DNA of 33,261 nt from an uncultured delta proteobacterium (lineage in GTDB: Bacteria; Myxococcota_A; Polyangia; Polyangiales; Polyangiaceae), in assembly GCA_903892415.1 (NCBI GenBank), contig CAITIQ010000314.1:1-33261 (forward strand), read 5' to 3'. Position numbers and translations under genes: made by a program. This document shows positions 7,336 to 16,291 of the stretch, one piece after another. Position 1 is the stretch's first letter. Every line of letters starts with the position of its first letter. A model generated the notes under the pieces. That model ran no database searches. It worked only from the letters and a program-made list of their open reading frames with translations, and was not told the origin of the DNA.

Positions 7336-8532
7336 GTGAGCGACCGAACCGCCCTCTCTCTAGCTCTCTCTCTCTCGTTCGTCGCATGCAGCTCGAACTC
7401 GACCAACGACACTGGGGGCAATAGGGCGAACGCGGGGGGCTTCGGCGCAGGCGCGGGAGGGTCCGAAGCGGGCGGCGCCGGCGGACTATCGACGGGAGCA
7501 GGCGGCGCAGGCGCGAACGGCGGCGCAGAGGTCGGCGGCGCAGAGGTCGGCGGCGCAGAGGTCGGCGGCGCAGGCGGTGCACCGAGCGGAACGGGTGGCG
7601 CCGGCGGAGATCCTGCGGGCACGGGCGGAGGCCCGGCAGGCACTGGCGGAGCCTCCTGCGTCGAGGCGATCTGCGACGTCACCGTCGTGGACATCGGGCG
7701 GCACAGCGCGACGATCACCTTCGAGACCCCCACTCCCACGACCGCGCTGATCGACTACGATCTCGACACCTGGGTGAAGAGCCGGGCCGACGCAAACCTG
7801 TCGACCACCCACACGATCGTGATCGACGGGATGATGGCTGGCGACAGCCACGACTATCGCGTGACCGTGACCGACGCTGCGGCCCAAGAGGACGTGGACG
7901 TCGTTCGTTCGTTCTCTACCGTGGGCTACTCGCCTGGCGCACTACCCAACGGCTGGTCGAGCATGGACCTGGGCGACGTCAGCACGCTGCTGCCGGGCTC
8001 AGCGGTCTTCGACACCACCGTCGCGGGAGGGAGCTTCGCCGTTCGAGGGACGGGCACCAACGTCTACTTCGACGCCGACAGCTTCCATTTCGTTCATCAC
8101 CCCGTCGCTGGAGACTTCACCTTCTCCCTGCGCGTCGACGGCTACTACGGCTACCTCCATATGTGGACGAAGGCGATGACGATGTTCCGCTCGACGTTGA
8201 CCGCGGACTCGACGATGTTCAACCAATCGATCAACTACGCGGGGAACGACTTCCTCTACTTCCGAAATGCCCCAGGCGCTCAACACGTCGACATCTTCGA
8301 TACGCAGCTCAACCCCGGCGGGATCAACCCCGTCTGGGCGCGCCTCCAGCGCGTGGGCAACACCTTCACCGAGTCCTATTCGACCGACGGCGTGAACTGG
8401 GTGGTCAACGGCCCCGCCAACGGCACCACCGTCGCCCTAGCAACGAACGGCTACGTCGGCTTCGGCGTCTGCAGCAAGAGCAACGACTACCTCTCCGAGA
8501 TCGTCTACAGCCAGGTGACGCTCGTCGACTGA
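7336..8532 (+). CDS. Lipoprotein with FnIII-like and concanavalin-like domains
   Basis: A 398-residue protein whose GTG start sits right behind GGGAGG (unusually close). The signal MSDRTALSLALSLSFVAC ends in a lipobox cysteine at 18. About 90 residues of Gly/Ala-rich linker follow, a style common in Polyangiales surface lipoproteins. Residues of roughly 110-195 look like a fibronectin-III-type beta sandwich (ATITFETPTPTTALIDYDLD ... GDSHDYRVTVTD). The rest (FTFSLRVDGYYGYLHMWTKA, WARLQRVGNTFTESYSTDGV, GYVGFGVCSKSND) resembles DUF1349/LamG concanavalin-like folds that bind carbohydrate. No catalytic residues are recognised, so a surface carbohydrate-binding role is inferred. Confidence 0.72.
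   Translation: MSDRTALSLALSLSFVACSSNSTNDTGGNRANAGGFGAGAGGSEAGGAGGLSTGAGGAGANGGAEVGGAEVGGAEVGGAGGAPSGTGGAGGDPAGTGGGPAGTGGASCVEAICDVTVVDIGRHSATITFETPTPTTALIDYDLDTWVKSRADANLSTTHTIVIDGMMAGDSHDYRVTVTDAAAQEDVDVVRSFSTVGYSPGALPNGWSSMDLGDVSTLLPGSAVFDTTVAGGSFAVRGTGTNVYFDADSFHFVHHPVAGDFTFSLRVDGYYGYLHMWTKAMTMFRSTLTADSTMFNQSINYAGNDFLYFRNAPGAQHVDIFDTQLNPGGINPVWARLQRVGNTFTESYSTDGVNWVVNGPANGTTVALATNGYVGFGVCSKSNDYLSEIVYSQVTLVD
7519..7572. repeat. 15-bp in-frame tandem repeat in linker
   Basis: Three perfect copies of GGCGGCGCAGAGGTC (7519-7563) plus a 9-bp partial copy encode the pentapeptide repeat GGAEV in the flexible linker of the lipoprotein. This is a length-variable coding repeat. Confidence 0.95.
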
Positions 8533-8637
8533 CCGATCTCGAGCGAAAGAACCGCGCATTGCCTCGCCTGGATTGCTACCAGGCGAGGCCCGTTGCCTCA
8601 TCGAAATTCCAGGGAGGTCTACGGAGCGAAGCGCAGT

Positions 8638-8842
8638 GCAGCCGCAGCGAGCGCATCCGACTCGCACGCAGCCGTGCTCGAGGATGCCACAGCGCAGGTA
8701 CTCCTCTACCTCGCGCAGCACGAAGCGCGGGCCAGTGCCCCTCGAGCGTGCGGTAGAGCACCGTCTCTTCCGCACGGTGACGCTCGTATTCGAAGCTGGG
8801 CGGATAGGGATTTCGAGGCGGGCGAGCGCTCGGCGGCGGGCG
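8638..8842 (-). pseudogene. Remnant of IS91-type transposase, zinc-binding N-terminus
   Basis: Two minus-strand frames join to a recognisable sequence. RHRAEETVLYRTLEGHWP (to about 8730) is followed, after a frame change, by FVLREVEEYLRCGILEHGCV and RVGCARCG. This is the N-terminal zinc-binding region of IS91-family Y-transposases, where a T-V-L-Y helix precedes F-x-x-E-x-x-x-Y-L-x-C-G-I-L-x-H-G-F and a C-x-x-C pair. The remaining 250 or more residues, including the catalytic tyrosine region, are absent, as are any terminal sequences. It is a dead fragment and marks past rolling-circle transposon activity. Confidence 0.6.
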
Positions 8843-8856
8843 CGCCGCGGACTCGG

Positions 8857-10023
8857 TCAGGGGGCCAACGTTGCGAACGAGAGCCCATTCGGGCTCGCCC
8901 ACAGCGCCCCGAGCGCTGTTTCGCTACCCGCCATCGCGTAGGAATAAGAGCTCTTCGCATCTCCAAGGACTTGGGTCGAGATCACCTCGCCTCCTTCGAG
9001 GATCGACAATTCAAGCGGAGCGACAGGAGCCTCCCTGTCACTCCTCGCGAGGATGCCGACCACGTCCCCCCCAGTCGCGGCCAGGACGGGCACGTCGGCG
9101 CCGGCGACGCCCATCAGCGGATCGAGGCCGCTCGGCGTGATGCGGGCGACCAAAACCTCGCTCGGCCCGTCGGTAACCCTGAGCACACCGACGTAGCGCT
9201 CGCCGTTCGCTTGGGCGACCCCGTGGCGAGAGACGAGGACGTTGGTGCTAGTCAGTAGGGAGGTTGGCGCGTTCTGCACCACGCCTGCGTCGTCAAACGT
9301 CGCGCTGCGAAGCGCGACGCCGACTTCGTTCGGCTCAGTCCAATAGAGGGAGTTCTCGCCTGCTTCGTGAATGAAGCCCGCCAAGTCTGCGTTCCCGGTC
9401 GAGGTCAGCGCCGTCGGCGCCAGCAACACCTCGCCGTCGAAGGCGACCCTGGCGAAGTAGACCACGTAGCCAGAGCCTCCCGAATTGCTGCGCAACCCAA
9501 TGCTGAGCGAACCATCAACGGCCGGCAGCAACCAGTGTATGTACACGTTCCCGGGCGCAGGGAAGGACGAGAGCGCGGGACCGACGAAGGTGCCGTCCTC
9601 GGCCATGCGCCGGATGTTGAGTACCTTATCGGCCCACGCGATGACGTAGGCGTTACCGTCCCACGAGATCGCTGAGCCGTTGCTGGTATTGGCGGCCCCA
9701 AGGCTCACGACCGGTGCGGCCTGCCATGCGCCGTCCACCACGCGGAACGTCGTGGCGCGCGTGTCTCCCCCAGGCTCTACCCACGTAGCGCCGAACGAGC
9801 AGCCGCTCGACGCGACGCCCAAGGACAGGGGGTTCTGCGCGAGTTCGATGTTCGCCGGACCATCCGCGCGCGGACATCCCCCCGAGGTGCCACCGGCGCC
9901 ACCCGCGTTACTGGTGCCGGCGGCCCCTGCGCCACCCGCGCCACCGTCTCCCTCCAAGGCTGTTCGGGCTCCGCATCCGCCCAACGCGACGAGAGCAACG
10001 AAGCCCCCAGCAAATCGAGTCAT
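8857..10023 (-). CDS. Secreted lipoprotein, beta-propeller-like
   Basis: The ATG at 10023 gives a 388-residue protein beginning MTRFAGGFVALVALGGC, a clean signal with the lipobox cysteine at 17, followed by a Gly/Ala linker. The body has repeating strand units of the type ISWDGNAYVIAWAD, GYVVYFARVAFDGEVLL and SLYWTEPNEVGVALRS, as in propeller-like repeats of myxobacterial surface proteins. No enzyme motif is seen. An upstream extension to 10311 is open but lacks coding character. The 3' end lies 15 bp from the IS91 remnant. Confidence 0.68.
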   Translation of the reverse strand: MTRFAGGFVALVALGGCGARTALEGDGGAGGAGAAGTSNAGGAGGTSGGCPRADGPANIELAQNPLSLGVASSGCSFGATWVEPGGDTRATTFRVVDGAWQAAPVVSLGAANTSNGSAISWDGNAYVIAWADKVLNIRRMAEDGTFVGPALSSFPAPGNVYIHWLLPAVDGSLSIGLRSNSGGSGYVVYFARVAFDGEVLLAPTALTSTGNADLAGFIHEAGENSLYWTEPNEVGVALRSATFDDAGVVQNAPTSLLTSTNVLVSRHGVAQANGERYVGVLRVTDGPSEVLVARITPSGLDPLMGVAGADVPVLAATGGDVVGILARSDREAPVAPLELSILEGGEVISTQVLGDAKSSYSYAMAGSETALGALWASPNGLSFATLAP

Positions 10024-10296
10024 TGTGGGCTGAGTAACACGGGAAGTTCCAAGCCGATTCCCATTCAACACGATGGGCTCATCGACGACGACTCCTGCCA
10101 ACTGTACGCGGCGGCCGAGGTCGTCCTCGCGCTGGACGCAGCTCATCCCTTCGGCGTCACACCCACGGCGAGCGATCGAACTTTGCGCTCGTCCGCAAGT
10201 TGCCTCGCCCAACTGTGTGGGTCCGAAATAGGCGCGCCCGTTACGTCGAAGACCCGATGCGGGCGGGCATCTTCCGCATGGTAGCGTGATGGGTCC

Positions 10297-11475
10297 ATGA
10301 ACGATGCACAATGGGCCTCACTGGCGCGGGAGCTCGGTGTCCAAGCGTACGAGTCCAGCCTTCTCTCGGGAGGTGACGATCGCCATCGCAGCTTCGCGAT
10401 GCGGCTCAGGGCTCGTCGTGGACCTGCCATTGGGAACATCGGGACAAGCCACGTGCTCTTGGGGTCGTGGAACGGGACGCGGTATCTTCTTACGCACCAG
10501 GGACGAGAAGGGACGCCACAGATCGGGGTCACGGTGGAGCTCGAGCCATCGCTCGGACTCTGTGCGTTCATTGGGACGCCTGCGTGGGTCCGCGGGCTCG
10601 GAAAGACGAAGCTCGTGCATCTTGGTGATCCGAGCCTCGATAGTGAGCTATGCCTCGAGGCGGCGGAGCCGGACCGCCTCGGCGAGTTGCTCCGTCCTCA
10701 ATCCGAGGCGGACCTCACCCTTCTTCGCGGGATCATCAGCGAACGTTTCATCGTCACGGACACGACGATCGTGGACACGATGAGCGCGGCTGTCGCGGTG
10801 GAGGGCGGGGTCCCCTTCCTCGACGACCGCGCGCCTCGCCCCGTTACGGCGAGCGAGATCACGATGAAGCTCGAGCGCATGATGTGGGTCGGCCGCGAGC
10901 TGGCGTTGCGACGGAGTCGCGTACGCGTGACGGCGGAGGCTCAGCAAACTCGTGAGGCTTGGACTGAGGTAGCGCGTGCCCGCGCGCTCACCTTCCACCC
11001 GGACGCAATGACGATTCGAGGCGAATCAGCTGCGGCTCGAGTTTCGATGGGCATCGAGACCCGGCTGGCGGCGCTCGCGGTGGAGGAGAGCTTCGCGCCA
11101 TTCTCTACCTACCTATCAGCCTCGTTCACGAAGCCGGTCGGTCTCAATCTCCGGGTCGAGAAGGCCGGCGTCTTCAACCGACTCGCAGAGGTCTTCGGAA
11201 CGGACATCGTCGTCGGCGACAACGCCTTCGATCGAGCCTTCAGCGTGAGCGGCTCAAACGAAGCGAACGTACGCGAACGGCTGCGCCCCGCGGCCTCCGC
11301 GCTCGTGGAAGCGCACGCGCATGCCGCGGAGCTGACGCTGGACGACGGAGGCATCTTCATGCTGATTCCGGAGGTAGCGAAGACGCCGGGTCAGGTGAGC
11401 TCCGCGCTCGATCTGCTCACGGCAATCGTCGACGGCCTGCGAATCATTCCCGTGCAATCACCGTATCGTTCGTAG
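10297..11475 (+). CDS. Unrecognised protein with internal duplication
   Basis: A 392-residue cytoplasmic-looking protein (no signal). Two similar segments occur about 190 residues apart: LVHLGDPSLDSELCLEAAEP ... LGELLRP and IVVGDNAFDRAFSVSGSNEA ... VRERLRP. Both follow the pattern GD-x-x-(F/L)D-x-x-(F/L)-x-(V/L) used by DUF3137-like proteins of unknown function. This points to a duplicated fold in one chain. It stands alone, with divergent and convergent lipoprotein neighbours, and no function can be assigned. Confidence 0.68.
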   Translation: MNDAQWASLARELGVQAYESSLLSGGDDRHRSFAMRLRARRGPAIGNIGTSHVLLGSWNGTRYLLTHQGREGTPQIGVTVELEPSLGLCAFIGTPAWVRGLGKTKLVHLGDPSLDSELCLEAAEPDRLGELLRPQSEADLTLLRGIISERFIVTDTTIVDTMSAAVAVEGGVPFLDDRAPRPVTASEITMKLERMMWVGRELALRRSRVRVTAEAQQTREAWTEVARARALTFHPDAMTIRGESAAARVSMGIETRLAALAVEESFAPFSTYLSASFTKPVGLNLRVEKAGVFNRLAEVFGTDIVVGDNAFDRAFSVSGSNEANVRERLRPAASALVEAHAHAAELTLDDGGIFMLIPEVAKTPGQVSSALDLLTAIVDGLRIIPVQSPYRS

Positions 11476-11535
11476 CGACGCGACACGCGAAACGACGAAC
11501 GCCTTCACGCACCTTCGCTACTACGGAGCGATCGC

Positions 11536-12342
11536 TTAGTCCACGTAGCCCTTGTCGCCCGCTCCGCACCCCGGCCACTGAGCGCAAAGCTCCGGGCTCC
11601 CCTGGCAGTTCGTGCTGATCGCGTAGGTCGTGTACCACTCCTCCCGGGTGACGGGCTTGAAGACGATCCAGCTCTCCTCGGTCTGAGCTTGCGTCTCGCT
11701 CTCCCAGAAGGGGAAGCGCTTGCACGAGCCGTTGTCGCCGTTCGCTCCGCCCCAGTAGGCGTTGACCGCCAACCAGAGCCGGTCCTCGACGAATTTGTAG
11801 CGGCCCCACTGCACCGCTGGCCGGTCGTTCCAGTTGGTCCAATCGGGGTGCGCGCACGAATACCCAGCAGCGGTACCGTCGGGGTCGGCGGGGGCCGAAT
11901 AGGTCACCAGATCACCAGCAAGCGAATAGGTGCACTCCGTGTGGAAGTCGGAGCCCGTGGTCTCGTTCCAGATGTAATGGCACTTGTTGTTTCCGGTGCC
12001 GAACGCGATCTTCATCTGACCCGCGTCGAGCGGTGCCGGGGGCTGAACCTCGGTGCCAATCACCCGCTGCTCCCATACCCAATAGCCTTGAAGAGGCTCT
12101 AGCCCGGGCTCGCCACCTCCTGTGCTGGCGCCACCTGCTGGGCCCGTGGAGGTCGTAGCAGGAGCCCCACCCGTGCCGACCGAAGTCGACGGACCTGCCC
12201 CAGGTTCCCCGCCGACGCCGCTGCCCGTCGACGCCTCGCCACCCGCTCCACCCGCGCTGCCCGTTGCGTCCTCCGGATCGCAACCGGTAAGGCTCATCGC
12301 AAGCGTAAAGACCGTGAATGAGAGCATCTGGGACCCGGACAT
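11536..12342 (-). CDS. Lipoprotein of unknown function
   Basis: The ATG at 12342 is preceded by GAGGT and starts a 268-residue protein with the signal MSGSQMLSFTVFTLAMSLTGC (about 20 residues before the lipobox cysteine). A linker rich in Gly, Ser and Thr follows. The C-terminal 180 residues are rich in Trp, Tyr and Cys (WVWEQRVIGTEVQPPAPLD, FGTGNNKCHYIWNETTG, WGRYKFVEDRLWLAVNAYWG), as in small extracellular lipocalin- or META-like beta domains. No catalytic motif is seen. It is single-gene and probably surface exposed. Confidence 0.68.
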   Translation of the reverse strand: MSGSQMLSFTVFTLAMSLTGCDPEDATGSAGGAGGEASTGSGVGGEPGAGPSTSVGTGGAPATTSTGPAGGASTGGGEPGLEPLQGYWVWEQRVIGTEVQPPAPLDAGQMKIAFGTGNNKCHYIWNETTGSDFHTECTYSLAGDLVTYSAPADPDGTAAGYSCAHPDWTNWNDRPAVQWGRYKFVEDRLWLAVNAYWGGANGDNGSCKRFPFWESETQAQTEESWIVFKPVTREEWYTTYAISTNCQGSPELCAQWPGCGAGDKGYVD

Positions 12343-12518
12343 ATCGACCTCGCTTTCGCACGAACGCGGTTCCTGAACGAACGGCGTTTCAATCTGCGAT
12401 TCGTTGGCAAACCGTGTGCCATCTACCGATATAAGGATCGCGGGCGTTATGTCGGGTGGGAAGGCTGCGACCACTGACCGAGTCGGTGTTCCCCTGAACT
12501 TGGATCGGTCCAGGGGAC

Positions 12519-12572
12519 TCACTGCGGCGTCGCGGTCGGGAGGCTACGCGGCTCGACCATCGGTGGGAGCGT
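12519..12572 (-). pseudogene. Scrap of a second Kelch-type gene
   Basis: The minus strand reads TLPPMVEPRSLPTAT followed by two residues and a stop. The same peptide is encoded in the Kelch gene near 15195-15240, and about 35 bp of DNA match with only a handful of, mostly silent, differences. It is the isolated remnant of a diverged copy of that gene. Confidence 0.55.
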
Positions 12573-12580
12573 AGTCGCGC

Positions 12581-12991
12581 TCAGCCGAAGATCGACATGT
12601 TGTTCTTCAGCATCAGCGTCTGAATGTAGGGGCTGAGATGGGACTCCGGGATTTGAAAGTACTGCGCCATCTGGATCAGCCGCTGCTGCTCTTCTGGCGC
12701 GAGGTGACCGTCACCCATGGCAAGATCGGCGCAGTTGATGATCACGCAGAGCTTCTGCTGAGGCGCCAGAAGCCGCGTGGCCTGATCCAAAAACTGCTGA
12801 AACGGGTTCCGCTTGCAGAACTGAAGCGCCTGCTCGAGCGTGTTGCGATCAGGGACGACGCGGAGAATGTCCCCGGCTTCGTTGTCGTCGAGGCTGCCAT
12901 CGGCCGAGCTCGTGTAGATCATGGCAGCGACGAGCGCGACCTTGGGGGTGAGTTGGATTTGGGTACCACCGAAGCTGTCGAACAAGCCCAT
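12581..12991 (-). CDS. TerB-like protein
   Basis: The ATG at 12991 has an excellent ribosome-binding site (AAGGAGG), fixing a 136-residue product. The sequence MGLFDSFGGTQIQLTPKVAL, then MIYTSSADGSLDDNEAGDIL and ADLAMGDGHLAPEEQQRLIQ, matches the TerB/DjlA N-terminal helical domain. In that family two acidic D-G-x-(L/I)-x-x-x-E loops may bind metal. TerB proteins are linked to tellurite and stress responses and to membrane-associated complexes. It is divergent from the HtrA-like gene with 115 bp between the starts, so shared regulation is possible. Confidence 0.75.
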   Translation of the reverse strand: MGLFDSFGGTQIQLTPKVALVAAMIYTSSADGSLDDNEAGDILRVVPDRNTLEQALQFCKRNPFQQFLDQATRLLAPQQKLCVIINCADLAMGDGHLAPEEQQRLIQMAQYFQIPESHLSPYIQTLMLKNNMSIFG

Positions 12992-13106
12992 CACGTGCCT
13001 CCTTGGGTTTCGAGCTTTGGCTCTCATCGTCAGGGCCGCGCGTCAACGCGCCCCTGCCCACAAAGTCGGTCTGGACACAGCCCTTCGTGAGGTCGAAACT
13101 TTCGAG

Positions 13107-14237
13107 ATGACGGTGCCCCAGACCAGCGACGCGAGCGGCCTTCGAACCAGCCAGATTGTCTTGATCGAAGACGCGAAGGGGATCGGAACGGGCATCGAGG
13201 TGAGCTCGGACGGGTGGATCCTCACCAACAAACACGTGGCCGCGAGCCTCGGACCGTTCCGGGTTCTGCTCGCGAACGGACAGGACGTGCGCGGCGTCGG
13301 CGTCCACCAAAGCCCCCATCACGATCTAGCGATCGTAAAGATCGGACTGGAGCGCTCGAGCTTCCTCGATCTCGAGCGCGATGTTCGCGAAGACTGCACG
13401 GTTGGAACCGAGGTGTTCGCACTTGGACATCCTCGTGGCTGCAGGTTCTCCGTGTCGAAGGGCATCATCTCGAACCCCCACCGCGAGTTCGACAAGGAGC
13501 ACTACATCCAGTCCGACGTGGCGATCAATCCCGGGAACTCCGGCGGGCCGCTGGTCGATCGTGAGGGTCGGCTGGTTGGGGTCGTGACCATGATGCTCAC
13601 GTTTTCACAGGGACTCGGCTTCGCTGTGCCGGCCCACACCGCGGCCGACTACGTGCGTCACGTGAGGCGGCTGATCCGAAACAACGTCGTACGCATTCCG
13701 ATGGAGCTTCTGCTGCAACCGATGGACGAGCGATCGGCCCCCGACCGCATCGTGCGTTCGGCCGTAGATGCGGTGGTGCTCGCCGGGCGGGCATCGATCG
13801 AGTCGGACGACCACCAAGGAGAGTATGAGCTACGTCGCCAGCGCGCGCGGATCCGCATCACCGCGAAGGACGGCACGCTCTTCGTCCGCGCCTTCGTCGC
13901 CGCCCTCGGGCCGCACGAGCGCAAGAACCCAACGTTCCTGCTCAAGCTGTTGGAATTGAACGCCACGCGAGATCTCGGCTCCGCCTGCTTCGCGATCGAC
14001 GATGAGGGGCTCCACATCGGTGTTCGCCGGTCGTGGTCGGACCTCGATCTAGCCGAGGCGGTCGGCATCATCGACAACGTGATCGCGCTCGCCGAGCAGG
14101 CGCCCGGCAAGGTCGCCGCGATCTCGATCGGCGCCAGCCCGGCCGCCGCCGCGCCCTTGCCCCCGCTGCCGACGCCAGACCCAGCAGACCCGGGCTACCC
14201 AATCATCTCACTGCCCACCAGCACCGACTGGAAGTGA
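13107..14237 (+). CDS. HtrA-like serine protease with YbjN-like C-terminus
   Basis: From the ATG at 13107 the protein has 376 residues. The N-terminal half is a trypsin-like protease with the full triad: H43 in TNKHVAAS, D73 in HHDLAIVKIG and S145 in NPGNSGGPLV. There is no PDZ domain and no signal peptide at this start, so it may act in the cytoplasm. Residues 240-330 or so (RITAKDGTLFVRAFVAAL ... LLKLLELNATRDLGSACFAI) resemble YbjN/type-III-chaperone-like folds. The tail is Pro/Ala-rich. The start is uncertain, because the frame is open to 12921 and overlaps the divergent TerB-like gene; the 13107 start has only a weak ribosome-binding site. Confidence 0.75.
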   Translation: MTVPQTSDASGLRTSQIVLIEDAKGIGTGIEVSSDGWILTNKHVAASLGPFRVLLANGQDVRGVGVHQSPHHDLAIVKIGLERSSFLDLERDVREDCTVGTEVFALGHPRGCRFSVSKGIISNPHREFDKEHYIQSDVAINPGNSGGPLVDREGRLVGVVTMMLTFSQGLGFAVPAHTAADYVRHVRRLIRNNVVRIPMELLLQPMDERSAPDRIVRSAVDAVVLAGRASIESDDHQGEYELRRQRARIRITAKDGTLFVRAFVAALGPHERKNPTFLLKLLELNATRDLGSACFAIDDEGLHIGVRRSWSDLDLAEAVGIIDNVIALAEQAPGKVAAISIGASPAAAAPLPPLPTPDPADPGYPIISLPTSTDWK

Positions 14238-14265
14238 ACGTTCGCTTGCCGACGGGAGGCTTGAA

Positions 14266-15051
14266 CTAGGGCTCCTTCTTCGCAGGCTCATCCGCTGGTT
14301 CGAGGTCTGCGGCGGCGACATCTGCGGGGGCGATCTCCGTATTCACGACCTCGCGGACCACATCCTCCAGCGCGCCGACGCTGCGCGGGGTCGAGCCCAT
14401 GCCCTTCGCTAGGCTTTCACCCTCGGCGGGCCCCTTGCGCGGATCGTCGTCGGCGAGCGGCGCGCGCTCGAGCAGCTCGCCGATCACGGTGTCCTCGAGC
14501 TTGCCCTCGATCGACGCGCTGAGGTGCGCTCGCAAGCGACCACGATCGTTGCGAGCGTCGAGATCGGACTCGAGACGCTCTTTGGCGGCCGCGAGCGGAT
14601 CGTCCACGGGTGCGACGCGAGGATTGCCTTTGCCGAAGGCGTTGGCGGCTTCGGTAAAGGCCCATCCCGCGGCCTTGTTCAGGCGAGGATCGTCGGCGGC
14701 CACACGGGGGACCCAAGACCCCGACAAGCCTACGGCCTCCTCATACGTACCTGCTGCGGGGGTCACGATGGCGTCGAGCACGAACAGCCCACGCTCATCG
14801 ACATGCCGGTCCAACTCGTCCCCCAACATTTCACGCAGGTGCAGCGCGAGTTCGTCGGCGCTGTCGAACATCGCGAACGGCACGACGATGGCCGCGTCGG
14901 AGAGAGCGCCGATGAAAAACAGCGCGCCTCCCTTGGAGCGAACGGCCGACCAATCACCCTCGAGCGGCGCCGTCGCGTCAGTGACCAGCTCGAAGCGCTG
15001 TGCCAGCTCTACGGGTGAGACTTTGAGCAGTGTGACTTTCCCAAACGCCAT
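14266..15051 (-). CDS. Hypothetical cytoplasmic protein
   Basis: A 261-residue protein starting MAFGKVTLLKVSPVELAQRF. The N-terminal 110 residues look like a compact alpha/beta domain (GGALFFIGALSDAAIVVPFA; HVDERGLFVLDAIVTPAAG). After that it is mostly charged, helical and low in complexity, ending in an Ala/Glu/Pro-rich tail. No family is recognised. It converges with the HtrA-like gene with 28 bp between the stops. Confidence 0.6.
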   Translation of the reverse strand: MAFGKVTLLKVSPVELAQRFELVTDATAPLEGDWSAVRSKGGALFFIGALSDAAIVVPFAMFDSADELALHLREMLGDELDRHVDERGLFVLDAIVTPAAGTYEEAVGLSGSWVPRVAADDPRLNKAAGWAFTEAANAFGKGNPRVAPVDDPLAAAKERLESDLDARNDRGRLRAHLSASIEGKLEDTVIGELLERAPLADDDPRKGPAEGESLAKGMGSTPRSVGALEDVVREVVNTEIAPADVAAADLEPADEPAKKEP

Positions 15052-15122
15052 CTTCGTCGGCTAGCAGAGTTCGGCAGCGGGTGCACGCGTGACCCGCTGG
15101 GAAGCGCCGCGTCAGAGGGACG

Positions 15123-16234
15123 TCACTCGGCGATTTCGGCAGAGCTCAGGCCGCCCGAGCCGCCGGCGATCAGGACTCGCCCGTCTTGCAGCAAGGTCGC
15201 GGTCGGGAGGCTGCGCGGCTCGACCATTGGCGGCAGTGTCACCCAGGCGTTCGCTTCAGCGTCGAACAGCATCAGCTCGTCGAGGACGTCGCCGGTCACC
15301 TGGTTGAAGCCGCCAACCACCAGCGCGTTGCCGGATTGCAGGGTCGTCGCTGCAGTGCCCGTTCGCGGTGCGCCGATCTCCGGGCCTTCGGTCCAGGCGT
15401 CGAGGGACGGGTCGTAGAGCTCCGTTACGCCGATCGGGCCCACGTTGGCGATCTTGCCGGCGGCAGCGTGCACGCGCCCATCCCCGAGCGATACAACCGT
15501 AGGCCGCAGCCGCGCGCGCTCCAGCGGCGCGACCACGTTGAACGCTTCCGTGGCCGGATCATAGAGCTCGACGCGCGAAAGGCTGGCCGTGTCGGAGGCG
15601 CCGCCAACGAGCAACGGCAGACCGTCCACTTCGGTAGAGCCGGAGCCGACTTCATCGTTGCTGCCTCCAGCGATCAGCACATCACCGCTCGCGAGCCGAA
15701 AGGCTGCGTGTCCTCCGCGCGGGCCAGCGAGCGGGACCTCCGCCACGACTCCCATCGATGGATCGTAGAGCACCGCCGTGGACAGCACGCCCTCCGGAGA
15801 CGGACTGCCGTTCTGATTCGAACGCGCGCCTCCGACCACGAGCAGGCGACCATCCTCGAGCAAGGTCGTCGTGTGATTGGAGCGAGCTTCCGGCAATTCC
15901 GGCAGGCCCGACCACGTCTCGCTCTCCGGATCGAACAGCTCCACCGTGTCGAGCGGCGCGCCGCTGAGCCCCTCTCCACCAATCACGATCACGCGCCCGT
16001 CCGGAAGGAGCGTCGCCGTGTGATGGCTGCGCCCGCGATCCATCTCGCCGGTAGCGCGCGAGCCGCTCGGATCGGGCCGCGCCGGCGCTCCGCCGTCCCC
16101 GCCTGCCCCACCGCTTCCGCACCCGAGCTTGAAGCGCCGCTACCGCCAGCGCCGCCCCCACCCGATGCGGAATCACCGCACCCGACAGCGAAAAGCGCAA
16201 CGAGAAATCCTGCGAGGGAGAAGCGGAGGGCCAT
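15123..16234 (-). pseudogene. Kelch-repeat lipoprotein gene with frameshift
   Basis: The Kelch part (15123-16043 and upstream) is a string of repeats of the form TATLLPDGRVIVIGGEG, VELFDPESETWSGLPEL and so on, enough for most of a six-bladed galactose-oxidase-type propeller. The frame runs upstream through an ATG at 16043 into a Gly-rich linker but has no signal. A normal lipoprotein start, MALRFSLAGFLVALFAVGC (ATG at 16234), lies in a different frame. The two frames cross within the Gly/Ser linker at about 16070-16150, so one indel separates signal from propeller. This is either a true mutation or a sequencing error in a GC-rich run. If intact it would be a surface lipoprotein binding protein or sugar. 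Confidence 0.7.
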
Positions 16235-16291
16235 CGAGGGTGTAGGTAGTGCGGCGCAGATCCGATGTCCGCTCAAAACCTTTCAGGGTGG

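Noticed and set aside
14399..15064. Long plus-strand open frame opposite the hypothetical gene
   Set aside because: Composition is Ser/Arg/Ala-rich and mirrors the codons of the minus-strand gene; it is an antisense shadow typical of high-GC DNA.
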